From CAZYQW01 sp964649825 (GTDB lineage Bacteria; Planctomycetota; B15-G4; JADJEK01), in contig CAZYQW010000054.1 in the NCBI GenBank assembly GCA_964649825.1, forward strand, positions 57,723 to 121,722: 64,000 nt of DNA, written 5' to 3'. Below the pieces are notes generated by a model. That model was not told the DNA's origin. It saw nothing but the letters and a program-made list of their open reading frames with translations, and did not search any database. The position numbers and the translations under genes were made by a program. Positions 8,592 through 16,549 of the stretch are shown here, one piece after another (position 1 is the stretch's first letter; each line of letters opens with the position of its first letter).

Positions 8592-9750
8592 CGAGCACGC
8601 TTCGCATGGCGCCCAGGACCCTCTTGATGTCCTCGCACCAGACCGAGGGATTGTCGAAACCACCCATGGACGAGTAACGATGCGGCAAGTAGCCGCCGCC
8701 GCAGACTTTGACCTCGGGGCAGCCTAGGCACGTGCCGCACAGCGGCATGCCGCGTTCGAACAAGAGCCCCGCGAACGACGATTCGTGGACGAACGCGTCG
8801 AGCGCCCCGACGCCGGCTCGATGCGTCGTAGTGGTCATGCCATCGGCACACACGCGCATCGCGTCCAACGGCTCGAGAGCTCCGTCCGTGTCGATGATCA
8901 CGTAGCTCAGCGGCGGATTGCCGAAAGCGTCGCTGTCCGCGCCCCCCCCTAGGAGGCTGCTGAACAGGTCCCAGAACACACGCACGCGAATACTCGGGTC
9001 GTTCTCGGCGAGCCAAGCCGCAAGAACCCCGAGCAGGTAGTCTGCCACCGGCGTGGGCCCCGCTCCACCAAACCGTGCCTCCTTGTTGTCATGGTTCACG
9101 TCGGGCAGCAGGAAGTCGATCCACCGGATGCCCAACGATCGTAAGTGGTGATAGACCGTCGCTCCGGAAGCTCCGGGCTGAATCACCGCGAGCGTGTAAG
9201 GCGCCAGCCCCGCGGATTGCAGGTTGCGCAGCCCCCGAACCGCCGCGGAATAGGAGCCCCTTCCACCGTGATCCACGCGAGCCGAGTCATGGATCTCCGC
9301 GGGTCCGTCGAGGCTGACTCCAGCGTTGACACGGTGGCGCGCGAGAGCCTCGGCCCACGCACGATCCACGAGGGTTCCGTTCGTCTGCATCGACAATCCG
9401 GCGAGTCGTTCCCCGAGCTCGGATCGAATCTGCGTCGCCATCCCGTCAAAGCGCTTCACGCCGATCAGCGTCGGCTCGCCGCCATGGAACGTCACGGAAA
9501 TCGTGCTGCGGTGCCGGTCGCAGTATTCCACCAGCATCGCGATCACCCGGTCATAGGTGTCTTGGGCGATCACGCGGGGGCGCGTGCGCCAGCTTTGATC
9601 CTCATGGTTGTAGATGTAGCAGTACGAGCAATCGAGGTTGCATGGCGCGGCAAGCTTCAGGACGACGGAATGGACCCGCGCGAGCTCGGGCGCGCCGCCG
9701 CCCTCGCCCTCGGCGTCGTTCAGGAGATTCGTCGTGCGAGCGGCTTCCAC
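8572..9750 (-). CDS. FxsB-like radical SAM/SPASM peptide maturase
   Basis: A 392-residue radical SAM enzyme with the [4Fe-4S] motif C37-x3-C41-x2-C44 (CNLDCSYCYIYNHEDQSW), HGGEP in the SAM region, and a SPASM tail with cysteines 338, 341, 344, 350 and 372. The end CGGGYLPHRYS...GFDNPSVWC is very like FxsB-type enzymes, which form three-residue cyclophanes by joining an aromatic ring to a nearby beta carbon. The GTG start has AGGAG seven bases upstream and overlaps the HExxH gene by 31 bases. The likely substrate is the precursor at 10886-11236. Family placement is from motif recall, not a search. Confidence 0.88.
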   Translation of the reverse strand: MEAARTTNLLNDAEGEGGGAPELARVHSVVLKLAAPCNLDCSYCYIYNHEDQSWRTRPRVIAQDTYDRVIAMLVEYCDRHRSTISVTFHGGEPTLIGVKRFDGMATQIRSELGERLAGLSMQTNGTLVDRAWAEALARHRVNAGVSLDGPAEIHDSARVDHGGRGSYSAAVRGLRNLQSAGLAPYTLAVIQPGASGATVYHHLRSLGIRWIDFLLPDVNHDNKEARFGGAGPTPVADYLLGVLAAWLAENDPSIRVRVFWDLFSSLLGGGADSDAFGNPPLSYVIIDTDGALEPLDAMRVCADGMTTTTHRAGVGALDAFVHESSFAGLLFERGMPLCGTCLGCPEVKVCGGGYLPHRYSSMGGFDNPSVWCEDIKRVLGAMRSVLDAYPSD

Positions 9751-10808
9751 AGTGCATCTCCTAATGGGGTCATCGACGCGGCCGACTCGAGATGCGTCAG
9801 GAGCGTGGCCAGCTCCGGCAGATGGCGCCGTTCGTTGCCATCGACGTAACCGTCGTCATCGACTCCGGCCGCACGACACAGACGATAGAAAAGCACCACG
9901 TTGGCGAACGAGTGATACGCCAAGAGGACCGCCGACAGCGGCCGATCGCGGCCTTTGATCGGCGAGAAGTACCCCGTCTCGTCCTTTGGATCGACCGGCT
10001 CTCCGAGCCGCGTGAGCACGTGGTAGTACTGGTGACTTGCCTCGTGGACCAGCATCTCGGCGATCGCGACCGCGCCGTGGGGAAAGGACACGAACACGAC
10101 GCCGGGACGGTCGTCGTCAGAGGAACTCCGCATGATCCCGTCGCTGCCGTCGACGGGTACGACCACGCGAAGCACGCGCGCGATCCAGGGGATGTAGAAG
10201 GGGGCACAGCGCTCGAGGATCTCGACCGCCGATCGACACATGGAAAGGACTCCAGCGAGGGGGATCGACGGCCGCTCCTCAGGATTCGGCTCGGCCGGGA
10301 GTTCCCTCAGCAGGTCTCCGGTCCACACCTGGACGTCGCGATCGCCGACGCGGAAGGATGGTATGAGCTCGCCATTCGGCCACGAGCGGTCCGCCGACGC
10401 ATGGAAACGCACGAACGTCGTTTGCGGCAGCAACTCCGGGCCAATGCGCAGTCGTTGCGGCTCGTCCAGAGAGAGATGGAAATCCTCGGCACGGCCTATG
10501 AATGCCATCTGCGCACAGAATGCAGCCGCCGCGCCCGACGGCGGCACCCGAGCCGAGCCGAGGACGCTGTTGCGAAGGTTCGCTACGGTCTGATCCAGGA
10601 GCAGCTCGGTCGGGACGGAGTCGTTCGCACCGGCCTCGAGGAGATCCACGACGCCCTGTCCGCGTTCCTCGAGCAGCCGCGCAGAACGATCAAGGAACAG
10701 TGAAACGAAGGCGTTCGCGTACTCTCGGAGGATCTCGGTGAAGAGCGCTTCGTCCAGGGGCTCGTGAGGACAAGCGTATCCGGTGGGCATATCAGCGACC
10801 GTCGCCAT
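9720..10808 (-). CDS. HExxH-type putative peptide beta-hydroxylase
   Basis: A 362-residue protein with H255-E256-x2-H259 in EMLVHEASHQYYH. It fits the HEXXH-motif peptide-modification family commonly found next to FxsB-type radical SAM enzymes; members have been assigned as 2-oxoglutarate-dependent peptide beta-hydroxylases despite the protease-like motif. Length and the position of the motif in the last third suit that family. It directly follows the precursor gene and overlaps the maturase gene, so the two enzymes probably act on the same peptide. No strong ribosome binding site precedes the chosen ATG (GGGTGAAG only). A zinc peptidase role cannot be excluded. Confidence 0.78.
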   Translation of the reverse strand: MATVADMPTGYACPHEPLDEALFTEILREYANAFVSLFLDRSARLLEERGQGVVDLLEAGANDSVPTELLLDQTVANLRNSVLGSARVPPSGAAAAFCAQMAFIGRAEDFHLSLDEPQRLRIGPELLPQTTFVRFHASADRSWPNGELIPSFRVGDRDVQVWTGDLLRELPAEPNPEERPSIPLAGVLSMCRSAVEILERCAPFYIPWIARVLRVVVPVDGSDGIMRSSSDDDRPGVVFVSFPHGAVAIAEMLVHEASHQYYHVLTRLGEPVDPKDETGYFSPIKGRDRPLSAVLLAYHSFANVVLFYRLCRAAGVDDDGYVDGNERRHLPELATLLTHLESAASMTPLGDALWKPLARRIS

Positions 10809-10831
10809 TGCTTCACCCGCGTTTCGGGAGA

Positions 10832-10870
10832 AGTGGATCCGACCGGGCTGAGCCCCCAGCCGGATCCACT
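10832..10870 (-). terminator. Hairpin between RiPP precursor and enzyme genes
   Basis: Arms AGTGGATCCG (10832-10841) and CGGATCCACT (10861-10870) are perfectly complementary, with a second GGGC/GCCC pairing inside the loop. On the transcribed minus strand it lies 16 bases after the precursor stop and before the hydroxylase start, and is not followed by a U-run. Such hairpins after precursor genes commonly act as partial terminators or mRNA stabilisers that keep peptide levels above enzyme levels; that role is inferred here. Confidence 0.6.
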
Positions 10871-10885
10871 GTCGATCAGATACGG

Positions 10886-11236
10886 TCAGGCCGTGCCCGT
10901 GCCGGACGGTCCGGCACCGTTGTCGTCGAACTCTTCCTCGGTGCTCGTGGCACCCTTGGCGTAGTTCTTTCCCTTGGTGTAGCCGTTCTTCGAGTAGCTC
11001 GACACCTTCGTGTAACCCGCGGCGGACTGTTCCGAGTTGGCCGCGACTTCCTTTCGAACGGTGTCGAGGATGCTGGACTTCAGCGGCAGGCTCGCTGCAA
11101 GGCCGGTCAACGCCGCGGCGCCAGCCGCGATGCTGGCGATGAACTTCCGGCGGTCAGGCTCAGGCTGGTCGCTGGCCGGTGCGGGGGTCTCGGGCTCCAC
11201 CGGGATGAGTTCCTCGTTCGATTCTCTTATCGACAT
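10886..11236 (-). CDS. Candidate RiPP precursor with four Tyr-x-Lys motifs
   Basis: A 116-residue peptide. Residues 1-28 are acidic and Pro-rich. DRRKFI (28-33) plus a hydrophobic Ala/Gly run to about residue 50 looks like a twin-arginine export signal. The tail carries YTK (75-77), YSK (81-83), YTK (86-88) and YAK (92-94), spaced 6, 5 and 6, then an acidic and Gly/Ser/Thr-rich end. Repeated aromatic-x-basic triplets beside an FxsB-like maturase suggest three-residue cyclophanes on Tyr and Lys. GGAGG lies five bases before the ATG. It heads the leftward operon. The precursor role is inferred from context; there is no close relative I recognise. Confidence 0.72.
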   Translation of the reverse strand: MSIRESNEELIPVEPETPAPASDQPEPDRRKFIASIAAGAAALTGLAASLPLKSSILDTVRKEVAANSEQSAAGYTKVSSYSKNGYTKGKNYAKGATSTEEEFDDNGAGPSGTGTA

Positions 11237-11261
11237 GCTTCCCTCCGTCTAAACGACAAAA

Positions 11262-11288
11262 CGGCAGGCCGGAACGTCCGGTCTGCCG
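11262..11288 (-). terminator. Intrinsic terminator or attenuator in precursor leader
   Basis: Twelve-base arms around a 3-base loop, with one G-U-type mismatch, are followed on the minus strand by TTTTGTCGTTT, then the ribosome binding site and ATG of the precursor 26 bases away. It may stop transcription arriving from the upstream radical SAM gene, or be an attenuator in the precursor leader if the promoter lies upstream. Confidence 0.6.
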
Positions 11289-11748
11289 CGTTCCTTGTTT
11301 GCTCGTTGTTCCCTGACTCGTATTGCCGGAGTTCGTTGCCGCCCGGAGGACCGCCGATGCGTCCTGGTATAGGTCCAGGTGAAGCAGTGAAGTTCATTCT
11401 TCCAGCCCAAGTCGAGTTCGCCGGGCCGGATTCTACCGTTGGCGTGAACCGGGGGGGCGTTCGACCGCTGGTGTTTTCGCTTTTGTCGAGGACCAAGGCT
11501 TCACGCCGACATCGGTGAAAGCTCGGTCAAGGAAGGAGTCGGGCGGGGCCGTTGGCACGCCCGTCGAGATTCATGCCGGTTGAGATCGAGATCGCAATCG
11601 TGCCGATGGCCGGAGCGCCGTTTCCCGATGCCGTTCGTATCACGGTCGTTTGAAAACCGTTTGTCGTCTTTGCCCGCGTCCGCCATCGACACGGGTCGCG
11701 AGCCCTCCCCGTCCGGAGGGACGGCCCGCTCGCTTCCCGCGATCGACG
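11289..11748. other. Gene-free stretch upstream of precursor operon
   Basis: No supported coding frame. The precursor promoter should lie here if the leader hairpin is an attenuator. The only candidate seen on the minus strand is TATACC within the palindrome CCTGG-N7-CCAGG (11363-11379), with a poor -35 match (AACTTC) 17 bases before it. This is weak evidence. Confidence 0.35.
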
Positions 11749-12810
11749 CTACGAGGGCGTCGATGACGACGCGGTCGCGCGCTGGTGGATCTCGGCCGCG
11801 AACGACGACGTGGGCACGAGGTCCTTCTCGAACGCGGTCCCCTTGAAGACGTTGAACGCGTCTTCCTCGCCGCCGATGAGCGAGGGGTTGTAGGTCTTTC
11901 CCGTCTTCTCGTTGTTCTCCGCCCACTGCTTCGGGCAGGTCTCGAGCAGACAGAACGACTTGACGTTCTTGAAGCGCTCGTACATCCGCCGCCAGATCGG
12001 TTCGAGCTTCTCCTGATAGATGTTGCCGAACGAGCCGTGGATGCGATCGCAGGTCATCACGTCGCCGTCGTTCGTGACGTAGACCTTGTGGGTCCCGGCC
12101 GGGCACCGGTCCTTGCCGCTCCAGAACAGGTTGTCCTCGCGCACGTACGGCTCATACCGGTACTTCCAGTAGATCTCGGAGTCGAGCCCCTTGTTCTTGT
12201 ATCGCATCGGGTAGTTGAACAGCACCGAGAAGTCTTCGCCCGGTGCCATCTCGAGCGCGGCGAGCACGTTGTGCCGCTCCGCCTCGATGTTCACCACCGA
12301 CAGCGTGATGCTGATCCCCTGCTGCACGGCGTAGCGCGCGAGGTCGAGCTTGAAGTGCTTGTGGTAGTTCTCGCCGTAGGACATCTGGATCGTGCTGACC
12401 CCGACCTCCTTCATCCGGTCGATCTTTTCCTTGGTGAGGAGCGTGCTGTTCGTGACGACCGAGACGACGATGTCCTTCGGGATCGCATCGATCAGATCGA
12501 AGATGTCCTTGCGGACGAGCGGCTCCCCGCCGGTGACGTTGACGTGGATGAGGCCGAGCTCGCGCGCCTGCTCCATCAACCCCTTCACCACGTCGATGGG
12601 GATGTTCGGCGGCCGCTTTCGCGCGTACATCAAGTCCTCGGCGTAGCAGAACTCGCAGGTCAGGTTGCAGATCCAGGTCGAGGCGAGCTCGATGCTCCGG
12701 AGGGTGGGCAGCCCCATCCGCATCTTCGCCTCGGACGCGAGGATGCGCGCCAACTGGTTCGGGTTCTTCACCCCCAGCTTGAGTTGCTTCAAGCCCTTCT
12801 GGATCATCAT
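11749..12810 (-). CDS. Radical SAM/SPASM-type protein
   Basis: About 353 residues from the first of two adjacent ATGs. The cluster motif C48-x3-C52-x2-C55 (CNLTCEFCYA), TGGEPL and a C-terminal Cys-rich part (CPAGTHKVYVTNDGDVMTC and CLLETCPKQW) show a radical SAM enzyme with a short SPASM or twitch extension. An in-frame extension of 84 codons upstream has an unprotein-like composition and is left out. It points the same way as the RiPP-like operon but is about 510 bases from it, with a terminator-like hairpin between. It could be a second maturase or unrelated. Substrate unknown. Confidence 0.82.
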   Translation of the reverse strand: MMIQKGLKQLKLGVKNPNQLARILASEAKMRMGLPTLRSIELASTWICNLTCEFCYAEDLMYARKRPPNIPIDVVKGLMEQARELGLIHVNVTGGEPLVRKDIFDLIDAIPKDIVVSVVTNSTLLTKEKIDRMKEVGVSTIQMSYGENYHKHFKLDLARYAVQQGISITLSVVNIEAERHNVLAALEMAPGEDFSVLFNYPMRYKNKGLDSEIYWKYRYEPYVREDNLFWSGKDRCPAGTHKVYVTNDGDVMTCDRIHGSFGNIYQEKLEPIWRRMYERFKNVKSFCLLETCPKQWAENNEKTGKTYNPSLIGGEEDAFNVFKGTAFEKDLVPTSSFAAEIHQRATASSSTPS

Positions 12811-13055
12811 CGCTGGTCGTGCTCGCTGCGGGGTTCGTCGGCCGAAGGTCGAGCTCCCACGGGAGAGCTCGGGTCGTAATTCTAGCCTACGAACCGCCGC
12901 TTGCCCGCTCGAACGTCGGCGGCACGCCGAACCCCCCTCGCCCCTCCTTATGGGGAATCGACGGGTGCGGTCTGCCTCGGGGGACGATCGCGTCACGAAC
13001 CACGCGTCTCTTGGACCTTGCCCGCCGGCACTGGCACTTTTTCTGGGACCGGCGG

Positions 13056-13103
13056 TGGACAACTCAGACGCTGTGTCTTACTTTCATCAGACAGAACGTC
13101 TGA
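13056..13103 (+). promoter_or_regulatory. BlaI promoter with two tandem AGAC-N5-GTCT sites
   Basis: TGGACA (13056-13061) and TACTTT (13079-13084) are 17 bases apart, a good promoter 35-60 bases before the BlaI start. AGAC-N5-GTCT occurs twice, at 13066-13078 inside the spacer and at 13089-13101 over the likely transcription start; the second is extended to TCAGAC/GTCTGA. The centres are 23 bp apart, about two helical turns. BlaI-type dimers usually bind such tandem dyads; binding here is inferred from position. Confidence 0.65.
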
Positions 13104-13117
13104 TTCGGAGCCTGACC

Positions 13118-13519
13118 GTGAGCCCTCCCTCGGATGACGCGACCCCCGCCGAGCTCTCGATCCTCGAGCTGCTGTGGGAACGCCAACCGCAAACGATTCG
13201 CGAGATCACGGCACGTCTGTATCCCGATGGGGACGCGGCCCACTACGCGACGGTGCAGAAGCTGCTCGACCGACTGGAATCGAAGCGGTTCGTCACGCGT
13301 GAGCGCGCGGGCCGCGCACACCAGTTTCGCGCCTCCGTCAAGCGGACCGACCTCATCGGGCGGCGACTCCGCATCGTCGCCGATCAGCTCTGCCGGGGGT
13401 CGCTGGCGCCGCTGCTCACGCATCTCGTCGCCCACGAGCGACTCGGCGAGGAAGAGATCGACGAGCTGAAGCGGCTCCTCGACAAGATCGAGAGCCGGCG
13501 GGAAGGGCGCGGATCATGA
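13118..13519 (+). CDS. BlaI/MecI-family transcriptional repressor
   Basis: A 133-residue winged-helix repressor. LSILELLWERQPQTIREI followed by YATVQKLLDRLESKRFVTRE is the classic BlaI/MecI DNA-binding region, and the C-terminal half is the helical dimer domain. The GTG start has GGAG seven bases upstream; the open frame extends left but without protein-like sequence. It overlaps the M56 gene by ATGA. In this family the partner metalloprotease relieves repression on a signal; the tandem dyads upstream suggest autoregulation of the pair. No beta-lactamase is nearby, so the regulon is probably not beta-lactam resistance. Confidence 0.92.
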   Translation: MSPPSDDATPAELSILELLWERQPQTIREITARLYPDGDAAHYATVQKLLDRLESKRFVTRERAGRAHQFRASVKRTDLIGRRLRIVADQLCRGSLAPLLTHLVAHERLGEEEIDELKRLLDKIESRREGRGS

Positions 13520-15507
13520 GCGGCTCCGGCGAGCTCTTCCTGACCTGCGCCGGCGTCGCGGCGTTGCTCGCGATCGTCGCGCGCGGAGCCGAACGGTGCG
13601 GCGGACGACCCGGGTGGACGCACCTCCTCTGGCTGCTCGTCCTGCTCCGCCTACTGCTTCCGCCGGTCCTTCCGGTGTCGATGCCGTTCTTGCCCCGCGA
13701 GATCGAAGACGAAACGAGCGTCGACCCGTCGTCGATCGTCACGGAGACCATCGCAGAACGGCGCGACTCGTTCCTTCCGCTCATCGACGCGGATCCCGCC
13801 GGCGTCGACCCGACCTTCGCGGTGATCCTGCCGCGCCTCGACCCTGGAGCGGTGCACGACTCGGTCGGCGTCGGCGACGAAGGACAACGCCCCGCCGTCA
13901 CGGACGCGCGGGCCTTCGTTCCACTCCTCGTCTTCGCGTGGGCGCTCGGCGCGGTCGCCCTCTTCGCGCTCGGCACGGTCCGAGCGCGACGCTTCTCGAG
14001 GTCGCTCGCGCGCGGCACGCCCGCGCCGAGAGAGATCGAGGTCGAGGTCCAACGCCTCGCTCGCGCCATCGGGCTCCGTCGCGCCCCGCCGGTGATCATC
14101 ATCCGCGACACGGTGCCGCCGCTCGTGTGGAGCTTCTTCCGTCCGCCTCGCCTGGTCCTGCCCGCCGCGTTGCTCGCGACGCTCGACGACCAGCAGCGGG
14201 CCGGCGTCCTCACCCACGAGCTCGCGCACGTGAAGCGTCGCGACCACTGGGTCCGCCACGTGGAGTGGATCGCTACGTCCGTCTGGTGGTGGTTCCCGCT
14301 CGTCTGGTGGGCGCGTGCGCACCTGCACCGCCTCGAGGAAGAATGCTGCGACGCGTGGGTCCTGCAGACGCGTCGCGGCGAGGCCGATGCCTACGCGTCC
14401 GGACTGCTGCGCGCCGTCACCTGGCTCGCCGAATCCCACGCAATCGCCCCCGCTGCCGCGGTCGCGCTCGAACCGATGACCGAAATCCGAAGGAGAGTCC
14501 ACATGATCTTGTCGAAGCCCGTCCGTCCCGCCGCCGCGACCCGCACCTCGTGGATCGCTTTCACGCTCGTCCTCGCGACCTGGCTCGTCCGCCCGGTCGC
14601 GGCGGAAGGCGAGCCGATGACGCCCTCCAATCCGTTCGTGGCCCCTCTCGCCGCGCCGGTGCCGGATCCGTTGCTGCCGTCGAGTCCGTTCACGACGACG
14701 GAGCCGGTCGTCACACAGGTCGGCACGCGCGACCCGCTGGCCGCGCCCGCGTTCTTCGGCGACCACGTGGTCGCGCGAGAGCTGTTTCCGAAGGCCGGTC
14801 CGCCTTTGAAGCGGCACGTCCTCGACGTGCAGGACGTCCTCGCCGCCTTCGCCGGTGCGAAGAGCGCGAGCGATCTCGCCGAGGTCTTGAACGACAGCGT
14901 CCCCGGCGTCGAGGCGACCGAGCGGGAGGACGGCCGCATCGAGGTCTGGGCGAGCGAGAACGACCTCGCGACCGCGAGGAACCTCCTGCGCGCGCTCGCG
15001 GCGTTCGCCGGCGACGACACCCGCGCGCGGAGCACCGCGATCGCGAGCTCGGCCGAGGACGAAGCACGCGCCGCCGACCTGCGGGCCGAGCGGTCGAGCC
15101 TCTCCCGCGACCTCGAGCGGCTCCGGCAGGACCTCGCGGCGCTGCAGGAGAAGATCGACGGGATCGATCGGGAACTCGGCCAGACCGAATCGGGGGAATC
15201 GGGGCACGTTCCCGTCGCGATCCAGGTCGTCGGCCCGAACGGCGAGCCGGTGGCAAACGCGAACCTCCGACTCGTCCTGACGTCCAATGGCACGGCTTGG
15301 TGGAACCACTCCCTCGTCAGCGATGACACGGGAACGATCCGCGCCCGCCTGCCGATCGGCGAGCATCGCTTCGCGGTCGTCCATCCCGACGGAGGGAACA
15401 CGCTCCACGAGATCGATGTCGCATGTCGCGGGCCGATGCATGTGGTCGTGGTGCTCGAGGACGCCGGCGCATCGATGAAGAAGCGACGGCCGACCGGCGC
15501 TCGCTGA
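13516..15507 (+). CDS. M56 (BlaR1-like) membrane metalloprotease with long tail
   Basis: A 663-residue protein overlapping BlaI by ATGA. N-terminal membrane helices are followed by the M56 zinc peptidase core with H234-E-L-A-H238 in LTHELAHVKRRDHWVRH and the downstream LEEECCDAWVL. A membrane segment follows near residue 340. The C-terminal third is unlike BlaR1: there is no penicillin-binding sensor. It has a region with a coiled coil (ERSSLSRDLERLRQDLAALQ) and a final beta-sandwich, carboxypeptidase-regulatory-like module. The family cleaves its partner repressor on sensing a signal; here the extracytoplasmic tail would be the sensor or partner-binding part, by inference. Confidence 0.9.
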   Translation: MSGSGELFLTCAGVAALLAIVARGAERCGGRPGWTHLLWLLVLLRLLLPPVLPVSMPFLPREIEDETSVDPSSIVTETIAERRDSFLPLIDADPAGVDPTFAVILPRLDPGAVHDSVGVGDEGQRPAVTDARAFVPLLVFAWALGAVALFALGTVRARRFSRSLARGTPAPREIEVEVQRLARAIGLRRAPPVIIIRDTVPPLVWSFFRPPRLVLPAALLATLDDQQRAGVLTHELAHVKRRDHWVRHVEWIATSVWWWFPLVWWARAHLHRLEEECCDAWVLQTRRGEADAYASGLLRAVTWLAESHAIAPAAAVALEPMTEIRRRVHMILSKPVRPAAATRTSWIAFTLVLATWLVRPVAAEGEPMTPSNPFVAPLAAPVPDPLLPSSPFTTTEPVVTQVGTRDPLAAPAFFGDHVVARELFPKAGPPLKRHVLDVQDVLAAFAGAKSASDLAEVLNDSVPGVEATEREDGRIEVWASENDLATARNLLRALAAFAGDDTRARSTAIASSAEDEARAADLRAERSSLSRDLERLRQDLAALQEKIDGIDRELGQTESGESGHVPVAIQVVGPNGEPVANANLRLVLTSNGTAWWNHSLVSDDTGTIRARLPIGEHRFAVVHPDGGNTLHEIDVACRGPMHVVVVLEDAGASMKKRRPTGAR

Positions 15508-15531
15508 GCTTCCGTCGGGAGGACTGGTGCG

Positions 15532-16518
15532 ATGAACCGTGCCCGCGTCGACGCGCTCCTTCCCGTGCATCGGGCCGCGGCCACGGTGGAAGACGCCGTC
15601 GCCGACCTCCTTCAGCAGCAGGACGTGTCGATCCGCGTCGTCGCCGTGGTCGACCGCGACGCGGACGGCACGGACGACGGCTCCCTCGACCGGCTCCGGC
15701 GCCTCGCCCTCGATGAACCTCGATTGACCGTCCTCGAGGGCCAACGCCTCGGCCTCGGCCCCGCCCTCGACCTGGGCCTGCGCGCGGTCGAGACGCCGTG
15801 GGTCGTCCACATGGAGGCGGACGACCGCTGCCCGCCTCATCGCGTGCACTCGCTGCTCGCCGCCGCCGCACGGAGTCCGAACGTCCACGCGGTGGCGAGC
15901 CGCGTCGAGCAGATCGGCGACGTGACCTCCGGGATGCGCCGCTACCTCGCTTGGCAGAACGACCTCCTGTCGCACGCCGCGATGGCGCGCGAACGGTTCG
16001 TCGAGATCCCGGCGCTCCATCAAACCGGGCTCTACCGCACCGCGACGCTTCGCGAGCTCGGCGGGTACACGCCCCGCGGACCGTGGCCGCACGACATCGA
16101 CTTCTGGCTCCGTTGGTTCGCTGCCGGCGAGCACGAAGTCGTGAAGACCGAGGAGGTCCTCTACGGCTGGCGGCAGCACGAGCGGCAGTCGACGCGGTCG
16201 CGCGCGACCCATTCGCAGGACGCACTCCGCGCCGCCAAAGTACATGACCTCGCGTCACGGTACGGCCGCGCTGGACGCGCTCCGCGCCGAGTCGCGCTCG
16301 TCTCCGTGGGCCGGACGCTCACGGCGTGGAGCGACGCGCTCGTCGCCGCCGACGTCGACCTGGTCGCCGCGCACGCGTGGCGGTCTGGCCGACCGTTCCC
16401 GTCGATCGAGGACGACGCGCTGGTCCTCGCCGTGTTCGGGATGGCGAAGACGCGGGCCGCCGTCCGCGCCGCTTGCCCGGAGCGACACGAGCCGGACGAC
16501 CTGCTGTTCGCGGCGTAG
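15532..16518 (+). CDS. Family 2 glycosyltransferase
   Basis: A 328-residue GT-A fold enzyme. The N-terminal LLPVHRAAATVEDAVADLL, the Asp pair VVDRDADG and the metal-binding HMEADDRCPP match GT2 inverting transferases, and the H-D-I-D-F-W-L region fits the acceptor or catalytic part. The last 80 residues (ALVSVGRTLTAW to the end) form an extra domain I do not recognise, ending in a C-rich DDLLFAA tail. GGGAGG lies upstream of the ATG. It sits 24 bases after the M56 gene, so it may be co-transcribed. Donor and acceptor are unknown. Confidence 0.85.
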   Translation: MNRARVDALLPVHRAAATVEDAVADLLQQQDVSIRVVAVVDRDADGTDDGSLDRLRRLALDEPRLTVLEGQRLGLGPALDLGLRAVETPWVVHMEADDRCPPHRVHSLLAAAARSPNVHAVASRVEQIGDVTSGMRRYLAWQNDLLSHAAMARERFVEIPALHQTGLYRTATLRELGGYTPRGPWPHDIDFWLRWFAAGEHEVVKTEEVLYGWRQHERQSTRSRATHSQDALRAAKVHDLASRYGRAGRAPRRVALVSVGRTLTAWSDALVAADVDLVAAHAWRSGRPFPSIEDDALVLAVFGMAKTRAAVRAACPERHEPDDLLFAA

Positions 16519-16549
16519 CCGTCCGGACGACGCGTGCCCCGAGCCGGAG

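Noticed and set aside
12811..13062. Longer start for the second radical SAM gene
   Set aside because: The 84-codon extension is Arg/Ser-rich and crosses the BlaI promoter region.
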